Source: Azonexaceae bacterium s22
Lineage (GTDB): Bacteria > Pseudomonadota > Gammaproteobacteria > Burkholderiales > Rhodocyclaceae
DNA: 64,000 nucleotides
Direction of reading: 5' to 3'
Assembly: GCA_016617495.1 (NCBI GenBank)
Contig: WYCU01000010.1
Coordinates: 1-64,000, forward strand
Part shown: piece by piece, positions 26,788-34,007 of the stretch
Layout of the letters: each line of letters starts with the position of its first letter
Position numbering within the stretch: position 1 is the stretch's first letter
The notes under the pieces: model-generated
Told to the model about the DNA's origin: nothing
What the model saw: the letters and a program-made list of their open reading frames with translations, nothing else
The model's database searches: none
Made by a program: the position numbers and the translations under genes

Positions 26788-27738
26788 CTAGAGCAGGGTC
26801 GACATCCCGAACAAGGCTTCCGCCTGACGTTCGCAGGCGTCGTGGCTGGCGGGGTCGAGGGTTTTTAGCCAGCGTTTGGGGATTTCAGCGCAGCCATAGC
26901 GGGCGCCGGCCAGCATGCCGGCGATGGCGCCGGTGGTGTCGGCGTCGCCGCCGCGATTGACGACGTCGATCAGGCAATCCTCGAAACTTTCGGTGCCGAA
27001 GAAGGATTGAAAGACTGCTTGCAGGGTTTCGACGACGAAGCCGCTGGGGTTGTCGCGGCGTTTGCGGTCGTAGGCAAACACCGGGTGGCGGCGCACGAGT
27101 TCGGCGGCGCGCTCGCGTTCGATCTCGTGGATGTCGCGGCCGGTGATCAGGTCGTGGACCATCTGGATGAGCGTTTCGCAGGCGGCGTCGGAAAGCGTGT
27201 TGTGATGCGTGACGTGCGCCTGGGCGCGGCTGGCGGCGAGGATGGTTTCGGCGGGTTTGCCCAGCGTGGCGAGGGCCACGGGCAGGGTGCGCATGGCGGC
27301 GCCGTTGCCGGCGTCGTGTTCGGAGGCCGGGGCTTCGGGGTTGCCGGTCTTGCGGAAGCCGATGAGGTTGCGCCGTACGGTATTGCCGATGTCGACGGGT
27401 TTGCCACGCATCCAGGCGTCGAAGGCATCGGCGGCGGCAAGCGCATCCACGCGCCCGACGCCAAGAATGGATTCGCCCAGGGCCAGCGACATGGTGGTGT
27501 CGTCGGTGACCTGGCCGGGCTTGAGGCGCAGCCAGCCGCCGCCGGTGATGTCCATGTGCGTGCCGATTTGCTGGCGGATTTCGTTGGGTGTGAGGAATTC
27601 GACGGTGGCGCCGAGTGCGTCGCCTACGGCGAGGCCCAGATAGGCGGCGACGGCGCGGTCAAGGCGTGGCGGCCTTTCCGCCACGGGGCGGCGGCGGACC
27701 GGCGCGTTACGGGCGATCAGTTCTCCGGTCCAAAACAT
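26788..27738 (-). CDS. draG: DraG, dinitrogenase reductase-activating glycohydrolase
   Basis: 316 residues. DraG removes ADP-ribose from NifH and restores activity. The di-manganese site is visible in QVTDDTTMSLALGESIL and in NRGGDADTTGAIAGMLAGARYG. The core starts at RAVAAYLGLAVGDALGATVEF. The chosen ATG at 27738 lies in the last 22 bases of nifQ, so it is translationally coupled. It is the last gene of the nifB operon. Its first ~30 residues are basic and non-conserved, and a later non-ATG start is possible. Confidence 0.92.
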   Translation of the reverse strand: MFWTGELIARNAPVRRRPVAERPPRLDRAVAAYLGLAVGDALGATVEFLTPNEIRQQIGTHMDITGGGWLRLKPGQVTDDTTMSLALGESILGVGRVDALAAADAFDAWMRGKPVDIGNTVRRNLIGFRKTGNPEAPASEHDAGNGAAMRTLPVALATLGKPAETILAASRAQAHVTHHNTLSDAACETLIQMVHDLITGRDIHEIERERAAELVRRHPVFAYDRKRRDNPSGFVVETLQAVFQSFFGTESFEDCLIDVVNRGGDADTTGAIAGMLAGARYGCAEIPKRWLKTLDPASHDACERQAEALFGMSTLL

Positions 27739-28289
27739 TTGGCGTGGTCGGCGCAAACGCCGCAGGAAGGCGCGGGGCAGACGTAGATGCCTTCTGCCGA
27801 GCAAAACTGGCGGTAGAGGAATTTCTTCCACTTCATGTCGCCGCTATTGGCGCGGGCGAGGGCAGGGAAGTTGATCCACATCAGGCGGGTGAGTTCTTCG
27901 CGGGTGGCCAGGCCAAGGTCCTGCCAGAGATGGTCGCGCCCGGCGCAGGCCGTGGCGACGATGTTGGCGATCAGCAGTTCGCTGGGCGATTGCACTGCGC
28001 GGTGTTGGATCAGCAGTTTCTGCAGGTCTTCCCATTCCGGAATGGCTTCGACCTCGCGGGACACCGCAGGCAGGGCCACACCCCGGAAATACTGGCTGCA
28101 GAGGTGGGCGAAAACGGCCTCGCCGAGCCCGAGATCGGCGGGCAGGCAGCCGTCGCCGGCCACCTGGCCGGCGATCAGGCTGGCAAGTAGCGAACGGTTC
28201 GGGTCGCCGGCGGCACGCGGCACGGCCGGGGCGGAGAGGAGTTCCGCCATCAGCAGGCTGCGATAGGGCAGGCGACCAGGACCGTTCAT
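27717..28289 (-). CDS. nifQ: NifQ, molybdenum donor for FeMo-cofactor
   Basis: 190 residues. NifQ carries a Mo-Fe-S cluster and gives Mo to the NifEN/NifH assembly step. The C-terminal cysteine motif C-x4-C-x2-C-x5-C (CPAPSCGVCADHAKC) is complete. The helical part includes MKWKKFLYRQFC just before it. It lies 7 bases behind the FeSII gene and overlaps draG. Confidence 0.92.
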   Translation of the reverse strand: MNGPGRLPYRSLLMAELLSAPAVPRAAGDPNRSLLASLIAGQVAGDGCLPADLGLGEAVFAHLCSQYFRGVALPAVSREVEAIPEWEDLQKLLIQHRAVQSPSELLIANIVATACAGRDHLWQDLGLATREELTRLMWINFPALARANSGDMKWKKFLYRQFCSAEGIYVCPAPSCGVCADHAKCFGPEN

Positions 28290-28296
28290 GTCGAAC

Positions 28297-28659
28297 TCAC
28301 TTGCTCGGGTACTCGACGAGGATGTCTTCGTCGCGGACGATCATCTGGCAGGCCAGGCGCCATTGGGTCGGCGGGATGTCGTCGACGTACATTTTCTCGA
28401 CCTGGGCCTTGGTGATGTGGCCGAGTTCGAGCAGGGCTTCGACTTCACGCGGGTTGAGCGGGCCACCCATGGCGCTGCGCTTGCCATCGACGGAGGAAAC
28501 CTTGACGAGGCAGGTGCCGCAGTTGCCTTCCTGGCAACCGAAGTCGATGGGGATGTGGTGTTCCTTGGCCAGGCTCAGGATGGTTTGCGTGTGACTGCCG
28601 GCAACGGCGTAGACAGTCTTGTCCTTGTGCATCGGGCTGCTGAAGGTAATGAGGGCCAT
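28297..28659 (-). CDS. FeSII-type (Shethna II) 2Fe-2S ferredoxin
   Basis: 120 residues. Cluster cysteines Cys42, Cys47, Cys50 (CQEGNCGTC) and Cys104 (WRLACQ). The extended loop between them and the opening ITFSSP closely resemble the A. vinelandii Shethna protein II. That protein binds oxidised nitrogenase and locks it in an inactive, oxygen-safe complex. A conformational-protection role is thus likely. It is encoded between a second 2Fe-2S ferredoxin and nifQ in the nifB operon. Confidence 0.82.
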   Translation of the reverse strand: MALITFSSPMHKDKTVYAVAGSHTQTILSLAKEHHIPIDFGCQEGNCGTCLVKVSSVDGKRSAMGGPLNPREVEALLELGHITKAQVEKMYVDDIPPTQWRLACQMIVRDEDILVEYPSK

Positions 28660-28746
28660 TGTGTGGTTCTCCCAGAAAACGATTGGATTGGAATTTCTCT
28701 GTGGTTTTGCGTTGGATGCTTTTAATCTTGTTCGGTACGGGGGCGG

Positions 28747-29034
28747 TCAGGCCGGTTTGACGACGATTTCGCCGCCGATGATCTGGGCCTGGCAGGCCAG
28801 GCGATGGCCGCGCGGCGCGAGGTTGTCGCTGAGTACCTGGCTTTCCAGGATGCTCGGCGGCGCGAGGTTTTCGGCGCCGGAGACGACTTTGGTCAGGCAG
28901 GTGCAGCACTCGCCTTCGCGGCAGCCGTAGGTGATGCCGGCGCCGACTTTTTCGGAGACTTCGATGAGGCGCGTGCCGGCCGGAACGGTGACCGAAACGC
29001 CGATGTCTTCGAAGGTGACTTTGGCTTTTGGCAT
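28747..29034 (-). CDS. 2Fe-2S ferredoxin
   Basis: 95 residues, plant/vertebrate-type 2Fe-2S fold. Ligands Cys38, Cys43, Cys46 in CREGECCTC and Cys81 in HRLACQ. It is a small electron carrier located between the flavodiiron and FeSII genes, with an 87-base gap before FeSII. It may supply the flavodiiron protein; this is inference. Confidence 0.85.
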   Translation of the reverse strand: MPKAKVTFEDIGVSVTVPAGTRLIEVSEKVGAGITYGCREGECCTCLTKVVSGAENLAPPSILESQVLSDNLAPRGHRLACQAQIIGGEIVVKPA

Positions 29035-29049
29035 TGATTTACTCCCTGG

Positions 29050-30321
29050 TTATGCGAGCGTCGCCAAGTCGATCTCGCGGTGTTCGACTTGTCCGGTCAG
29101 GTGGCGGGCCAATTGCTCACCAAGGTTGCGACAGGACTCCAGTTCGCCGGCATCGGGGACCAGCTTGATGCGCAGTCCTTCGACGGGCACGCGCATCTTC
29201 AGGCCGCGCAGGCGGTCCTCGATCAGCCGCACAGCCTCGCCGCTCCAGCCGTAGGAGCCAAAGGCCGCACCCAGCTTGCCCTTGACGTTGACGGTGGTCA
29301 GCGAGGAAAGGACGTCCCAGATCGGCTTGACGGCATCGGCGTTGATCGTCGGACTGCCGAAGGCGAGGCCATCGGCTTCTTCGATGAGATCGGTGAAGAT
29401 GCCGGATTCGCCGCCTTCGAGGTCGTAGAGCGAGATGCGCACGCCTTCAATCTGTTCGGCCCCGTCCGCCAGCGCTTCGGCCATGCGCCGGGTGTTGCCG
29501 TAGGCGGAGATGTAGAAGATGACCAGCGTCTTTTCGCTGCGCGCTTCGTTGAACAGGCGCGGGGTGGCCAGTTCGCGGTAGCGGTGCACGTAGTCGCGCG
29601 GCTGGTGGCGCAGGATGGGGCCATGCGCGGGGGCGATCAGGTGGAGGTCGAGCGGGTCGATCAGCGCCACGGCATCGAGCACGTTCTCGCGGAACGGCCG
29701 CATGATGTGGGCGTAGTAGTACTCGAAGGAAAAGCGGAAATCGCCGACCGCGTCGTTGAACAGCCGCGGGTCGCAGAAGTGGCAGCCGAACACGTCGCCG
29801 GAGAAAAGGATGCCTTCTTCAACGAGGTAAGTGCACTGCGTATCCGGCCAGTGCAGGTAGGGCGTGTGCAGGAAATGCAGCGTGCGGCCGCCGAGATCCA
29901 CGGTGTCGCCGGTGGTCACGGGGATGTATTCCGGCGGCTTTTCCCCGGTGGGTTTGAGCAGTGCCTTCAACATCATCTGCGCGCGGCTGGAAAGATAGAC
30001 CTTGGCCTGCGGGGCGCGCTTCAGCAGTTCCGGCAGGGCGCCGCTGTGGTCCGGTTCCAGATGGTTGAGGACGATGGTGGTGATTTCGTCGTAACGCGCC
30101 ACCGATTCCAGACGCTGGAAAAACGTGTCGGCGAAGCTTTCCTTGACGGTGTCGATGACGGCGACACCGTCCTCGCCCCGCACGACATAGCTGTTGTAGG
30201 TCGTGCCGTTGGCGGTTTTGAGGATGATGTCGAAATTGCGCAAATGCGGGTCCAGGGCGCCCACCCAGTGGACGCCCGGCGCCAGCTCGACCGCTTTATC
30301 AGTGAGTGCCGCAGCCGGCAT
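29050..30321 (-). CDS. flavodiiron protein (O2/NO reductase type)
   Basis: 423 residues. An N-terminal metallo-beta-lactamase domain holds the di-iron motif HLEPDH (in LNHLEPDHSGALPELL), followed by SGDVFGCHFCD and APAHGPIL. A C-terminal flavodoxin domain binds FMN (VIFYISAYGNTRRMAEAL). These enzymes reduce O2 to water or NO to N2O, which would help protect nitrogenase. ATG 30321 overlaps nifO by 23 bases. The upstream extension of the frame was rejected because it lies inside nifO. Confidence 0.88.
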   Translation of the reverse strand: MPAAALTDKAVELAPGVHWVGALDPHLRNFDIILKTANGTTYNSYVVRGEDGVAVIDTVKESFADTFFQRLESVARYDEITTIVLNHLEPDHSGALPELLKRAPQAKVYLSSRAQMMLKALLKPTGEKPPEYIPVTTGDTVDLGGRTLHFLHTPYLHWPDTQCTYLVEEGILFSGDVFGCHFCDPRLFNDAVGDFRFSFEYYYAHIMRPFRENVLDAVALIDPLDLHLIAPAHGPILRHQPRDYVHRYRELATPRLFNEARSEKTLVIFYISAYGNTRRMAEALADGAEQIEGVRISLYDLEGGESGIFTDLIEEADGLAFGSPTINADAVKPIWDVLSSLTTVNVKGKLGAAFGSYGWSGEAVRLIEDRLRGLKMRVPVEGLRIKLVPDAGELESCRNLGEQLARHLTGQVEHREIDLATLA

Positions 30322-30772
30322 GCTCGGCTTCCTCATGCTCGTGGGCGTGGCTGCCGCAACTGCCATGCCCTTCGGGGCCATGGACGCAGGCCTCGATGTT
30401 GCCTTCCGGCAACTCGACGTTTTTCAGCCCAATCCAGTGGTCGACCGCGATAGTATCGAAACCGACCATGCGTTCGTCGCCCACTTCCATCAGCGGGCGG
30501 CGAATGAGCAACGGGTTGTGCAGCAGGAGGTGCAGCGCATCCTCGAAGCCCAGGGTTTCCGGCACGATTTCCCCGGCCTTGATCGCCGGGGCGGCTCGAT
30601 TGAACCAGTCCGCCACCGGCAGCTTGCCGAGAAAGGCGAGCAGGCGGTCGGCCGTCCAGGCTTCGGTCTTGAGGCTCTTGGCCTGAACGGTGTGTCCGGC
30701 CGCGGCAAGGAGCGTCTTCTGGCGAAGATTCCCCTTGCAGCCCGGCTTTTCGTAGAACGTGACAATCGCCAT
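30299..30772 (-). CDS. nifO: NifO-type ArsC/Spx-like nitrogenase-associated protein
   Basis: 157 residues from ATG 30772. Thioredoxin-fold ArsC/Spx family member: IVTFYEKPGCKGNLRQKTLL keeps only one cysteine of the usual CxxC. It continues with NPLLIRRPLMEVGDERMVGFD. The C-terminal tail is rich in His and Cys (GHGSCGSHAHEHEE), a likely metal-binding addition. NifO affects Mo partitioning between nitrogenase and nitrate reductase in Azotobacter. It overlaps the preceding ferredoxin gene as TGATG. Confidence 0.82.
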   Translation of the reverse strand: MAIVTFYEKPGCKGNLRQKTLLAAAGHTVQAKSLKTEAWTADRLLAFLGKLPVADWFNRAAPAIKAGEIVPETLGFEDALHLLLHNPLLIRRPLMEVGDERMVGFDTIAVDHWIGLKNVELPEGNIEACVHGPEGHGSCGSHAHEHEEAEHAGCGTH

Positions 30773-31050
30773 CAGGCCGCCTCGCGCCACAGGCCGAATT
30801 CCTTCAGCTTTTCGATCGGGATGCCAGTCAGCGAACCCGGCGGGTTGAGGAACTCGCCCAGTTCATTGACGATGGCCATCTCGATCGGGCAGATCGCGGC
30901 ACATTGCGGATCGGCGTGATCGCCCAGGCATTCCGTGCACTTCATGTCGTCGATCAGGAAGTGCGGTTTGTCCTGGAAGATCGCATCGTTCGGGCAGACA
31001 TCGACGCAAGCCCAGCAGTTGACGCAGGATTCGGTGATTTGCAGTGCCAT
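30772..31050 (-). CDS. fdxN: 2[4Fe-4S] ferredoxin of the nifB operon
   Basis: 92 residues. Cluster one CVNCWACVDVCP; cluster two C-x2-C-x8-C-x3-C (CTECLGDHADPQCAAICP). The C-terminal extension ends LKEFGLWREAA. Ferredoxins directly behind nifB are the usual electron donors for the radical-SAM NifB reaction. It is contiguous with the nifB stop. Confidence 0.87.
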   Translation of the reverse strand: MALQITESCVNCWACVDVCPNDAIFQDKPHFLIDDMKCTECLGDHADPQCAAICPIEMAIVNELGEFLNPPGSLTGIPIEKLKEFGLWREAA

Positions 31051-32556
31051 TTACGCCACCTTCAGCGAAGTGTCGGTTTTCGGCAGCAGCTTGCCGGTCG
31101 CCGCGATTTCCTTGTACACCGCCATTACGGCATCCTCGATGGGTTCCATCGCATGTTCGCCGTTCGGTGCGATGCCGGCGGCTTCGAGCTTGGCCCAGGG
31201 TTCGTAGCCGACCTTGGAACAGAGCACGACCTCGCAACCTTCGAGCACGCGGATGTTGCGGTCGAGCAGCGACTCGGTGGCGCCGGCCTCGACGACATCG
31301 CCGTCGCCGCAGGAATCCATGCCGCCGCAGTACAGCTCGGTCTTGCGGTGGCCGATGAAGCGCACGCCTTCCGGCGAGGCTTCGTAGATCAGGAATTCCT
31401 TGGCGTGGCCAAAGTGTTCGGCAACGACCCCATTCTTGCCGGCGACGGCCATCAACACCGGGCGCGAGCCTTCGGGAATCCCGTCCGGCTTGGCCTTGAC
31501 GATGCCGCGCTTGGCGTCGAGCTTCTCGATGATCGAGTCGTGGACTTCCTTGCGCCGGACCATGGCGGCTTCGTAATCGACATCCATGACGTCGATCTTG
31601 TCCATGGTGAACTCGTCGCCGCGATCTTCACCCAGCAGGCCGACCGCATCGGCGCGGCACTGGCGGCAGTGGCGCATCATCGCCATGTCGCCGGCACAGG
31701 CGTCCTGCAATTCCTGCAACTCGGCATCGGTCGGGCTCGGGTGCTCCATCAGGCCGTAGTAGGTGCCGTGCTCGGGCTCGGCGATCAACGGCATGACGTT
31801 GTGCAGGAAGGCGCCCTTTTCCTTGACGATCTTCGAGACTTCCTTGAGATGCTGGTCATTGACGCCGGGAATCAGCACCGAATTGACCTTCACCAGAATG
31901 CCGCGCTCGGTCAGCATCTGCAGACCCTTCTGCTGCTGCTCGATGAGGATCTTGGCCCCTTCGACGCCGCGGATGCGCTTGTTCTTCCAGTAGATCCACG
32001 GGTAGATCTTGGCCCCGATTTCCGGATCGACGCAGTTGATGGTGATTGTGACGTGATCGATGTTGTGCTTGGCGATCTCGTCGACGTGCTCGGGCAGCGA
32101 GAGACCGTTGGTCGACACGCAGAGCTTGATGTCCGGCGCTTTTTCGGAGAGCTGCTGGAAAGTCTCGAAAGTGCGCTCCGGGTTGGCCAAGGGGTCTCCG
32201 GGTCCGGCGATGCCGAGTACCGTCATCTGCGGAATCTCGGCGGCAACGGCGAGCACTTTCTTGATCGCCTGATCGGGCGTCAGCAGTTCGGAAACCACGC
32301 CGGGGCGCGATTCATTGGAGCAATCGTATTTCCGGTTGCAATAGTTGCACTGGATGTTGCACGCCGGCGCGACGGCCACGTGCATCCGGGCAAAGTAGTG
32401 ATGCGCTTCTTCGGAATAGCAGGGGTGATCCTGAACCTTGGCGCGGATGTGGTCCGGCAGGTGGGAGAGGGCATCCGGCGCGGTACCGCAACCGCTGGAT
32501 GCGCAGCCGCCGCCTTCCGCCTTGGGGCCGCTGCTGCTGATGACTGGAAGTTCCAC
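31051..32556 (-). CDS. nifB: NifB, FeMo-cofactor core synthase (radical SAM)
   Basis: 501 residues. NifB builds the 8Fe-9S-C NifB-co precursor. Radical-SAM cysteines Cys66, Cys70, Cys73 (ACNIQCNYC), the GIAGPGDPLANP stretch, and extra cluster cysteines (HPCYSEE; CRQCRADAVG). Residues about 385-490 are a NifX-like domain (LMAVAGKNGVVAEHFGHAKE). Translation starts at a GTG. Its ribosome site GAGGAG is inside a hairpin. First gene of an operon through draG. Confidence 0.97.
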   Translation of the reverse strand: MELPVISSSGPKAEGGGCASSGCGTAPDALSHLPDHIRAKVQDHPCYSEEAHHYFARMHVAVAPACNIQCNYCNRKYDCSNESRPGVVSELLTPDQAIKKVLAVAAEIPQMTVLGIAGPGDPLANPERTFETFQQLSEKAPDIKLCVSTNGLSLPEHVDEIAKHNIDHVTITINCVDPEIGAKIYPWIYWKNKRIRGVEGAKILIEQQQKGLQMLTERGILVKVNSVLIPGVNDQHLKEVSKIVKEKGAFLHNVMPLIAEPEHGTYYGLMEHPSPTDAELQELQDACAGDMAMMRHCRQCRADAVGLLGEDRGDEFTMDKIDVMDVDYEAAMVRRKEVHDSIIEKLDAKRGIVKAKPDGIPEGSRPVLMAVAGKNGVVAEHFGHAKEFLIYEASPEGVRFIGHRKTELYCGGMDSCGDGDVVEAGATESLLDRNIRVLEGCEVVLCSKVGYEPWAKLEAAGIAPNGEHAMEPIEDAVMAVYKEIAATGKLLPKTDTSLKVA

Positions 32557-32560
32557 GATG

Positions 32561-32589
32561 AAGGCTCCTCGAAATCTGTGCGGAGCCTT
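32561..32589 (-). promoter_or_regulatory. hairpin covering the nifB ribosome-binding site
   Basis: Perfect 8-bp arms: AAGGCTCC at 32561-32568 and GGAGCCTT at 32582-32589 (plus strand). In nifB mRNA the 3' arm contains the GGAG of the Shine-Dalgarno sequence, 5 bases before the GTG. Folding would hide the start. Confidence 0.65.
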
Positions 32590-32593
32590 TTCA

Positions 32594-32608
32594 GCAAGCC
32601 GTGTGCCA
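32594..32608 (-). promoter_or_regulatory. sigma-54 promoter of nifB operon
   Basis: Minus strand TGGCACACGGCTTGC, near-perfect -24/-12 with GG-N10-GC spacing. It lies 38 bases before the GTG start. Confidence 0.9.
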
Positions 32609-32628
32609 GTGATTAAATGCTAATCAGA

Positions 32629-33870
32629 TCAATGGCTTGGTGTTTTTGTGTGGTCGGCGTTGTCATCCGGGTTGTTACAAATCCGACAAGCCATGAGTTT
32701 GTCGGCACAAGGCAGCCAGACCACGCGGTTGCGCCCGCCGTGCTTGGCTTGATAGAGCGCCCGGTCGGTTGCCTGGCGGAACTGCGCGATGCAGCAATCG
32801 CCCTGGGGGATCAGCGTGCTCACGCCGATGCTGGCGGTCACAATTTCGGCAATGCCCGAGCTGTGGTGCGGAATGGCCAGACTTTCCAGCTCCACCCGAA
32901 TGGCCTCGGCGTGTTCGATGGCCTGCTGGCGATCCGTCTCGGGCAGGATGACGGCAAATTCCTCGCCGCCAAAACGCGCAACCAGCTCGCCCACCTGTTC
33001 GGCCTGCGCACGCAACAGGCCGGCAAAACGGATCAGGCAACGGTCACCGGCGGTATGGCCGTAGGTGTCGTTGTACTGCTTGAAGTAATCGAGGTCGATG
33101 AACAGCAGGGACAGCGGCCGCTGGTCATTGCGATGGCGGTTCCATTCGCGTTCGAGCGCGGCATCCATGAAGCGCCGGTTGGCGATTCCGGTCAGTTCGT
33201 CGATGTCGGCCAGGTAACGGAGCTTGCGATTGGATTCCGCTAGCTCCTCGACCAGCCGCTCGTTTTCAAAGCGCAGGGCCAGCGAAACCGAGAGGCGGTT
33301 GTTGAAGCGCAGGGCGGTGACGTAGAGCAGCACGATGTAGATGCACAGCAGCATGCCCAGCGCCGTCGAACCGGTCTGGTCGTTGGTCAGCGTAACGTAG
33401 GCCAGCGCGCCGACCGGCAGCATGTAAAAGCTCGGAAAAGCCGGGAAATACGAGGCATTGGTGGTGAAGGTGCCGGCGGTGATGCCGGTGTAGATCACGA
33501 AAAGCATGATCTGGTACGGCAACGGCCAGGTGGCATCGTAAAAGAGAGAGAGCGCCGCCCAGACCACGCCGGAAATCGCGGTGCCAACCACGTAGAGCCA
33601 GCCCCAGCGCTTGATGATTTCCGCTTCGTCGGGCGGGTGGCGATTGAAGCGCGTGGTCAGGGCCAGACGCACCAAGGAAATGGCCAGGTGCGCCAGAAAC
33701 CACAGAAAGAGATGGAAATGACTCGCCACGTCGCGCAGCATGAGCACGGCGACCACGCCCGTCAGGATGCCGAGCAACTGAATGGTCAGACCCTGATGGT
33801 AGAGCAGGCGGATCTGCTCGGCCTTGACGGCCGGGCTGACCGGAGCGGGAAGGAAAAAGCGCGATGGCAT
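32629..33870 (-). CDS. membrane-bound GGDEF diguanylate cyclase
   Basis: 413 residues. Five to six N-terminal hydrophobic helices (about residues 30-190) precede a coiled linker (LRFENERLVEELAESNRKLRY). The GGDEF domain follows: DIDELTGIANRR, FIDLDYFKQYNDTYGH and active-site RFGGEEFAVILPETD. It should make cyclic di-GMP. The usual RxxD inhibitory site is not in place. The nifB NifA site lies within its 3' end. An upstream ATG at 33924 is possible but has no ribosome site. Confidence 0.85.
   Translation of the reverse strand: MPSRFFLPAPVSPAVKAEQIRLLYHQGLTIQLLGILTGVVAVLMLRDVASHFHLFLWFLAHLAISLVRLALTTRFNRHPPDEAEIIKRWGWLYVVGTAISGVVWAALSLFYDATWPLPYQIMLFVIYTGITAGTFTTNASYFPAFPSFYMLPVGALAYVTLTNDQTGSTALGMLLCIYIVLLYVTALRFNNRLSVSLALRFENERLVEELAESNRKLRYLADIDELTGIANRRFMDAALEREWNRHRNDQRPLSLLFIDLDYFKQYNDTYGHTAGDRCLIRFAGLLRAQAEQVGELVARFGGEEFAVILPETDRQQAIEHAEAIRVELESLAIPHHSSGIAEIVTASIGVSTLIPQGDCCIAQFRQATDRALYQAKHGGRNRVVWLPCADKLMACRICNNPDDNADHTKTPSH
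32673..32688. promoter_or_regulatory. NifA upstream activating site (nifB)
   Basis: TGT-TACAAATCCG-ACA, about 65 bases upstream of the nifB -24 element and inside the last codons of the GGDEF gene. Confidence 0.8.
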
Positions 33871-33924
33871 GACGCTGTACTCTATCAGGTGGACGCGGCA
33901 TGACCTAGCGGATTTCTTGGCCAT

Positions 33925-33940
33925 TGTCGGGTTTGCGACA
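33925..33940. promoter_or_regulatory. NifA upstream activating site (Fe-S oxidoreductase)
   Basis: TGT-CGGGTTTGCG-ACA, a full match to the window consensus, 40 bases before a plus-strand sigma-54 promoter. Confidence 0.85.
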
Positions 33941-33980
33941 AGGTTTTCGCTGGAGATCGCGGAATATGGCGGGTTTTTGC

Positions 33981-33995
33981 TGGCGTCGGTCTTGC
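33981..33995 (+). promoter_or_regulatory. sigma-54 promoter of Fe-S oxidoreductase gene
   Basis: TGGCGTCGGTCTTGC with GG-N10-GC spacing. The predicted RNA start (about 34007) falls on the ATG at 34008, which would give a leaderless transcript. Confidence 0.75.
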
Positions 33996-34007
33996 TTCTT
34001 CAGGGGC

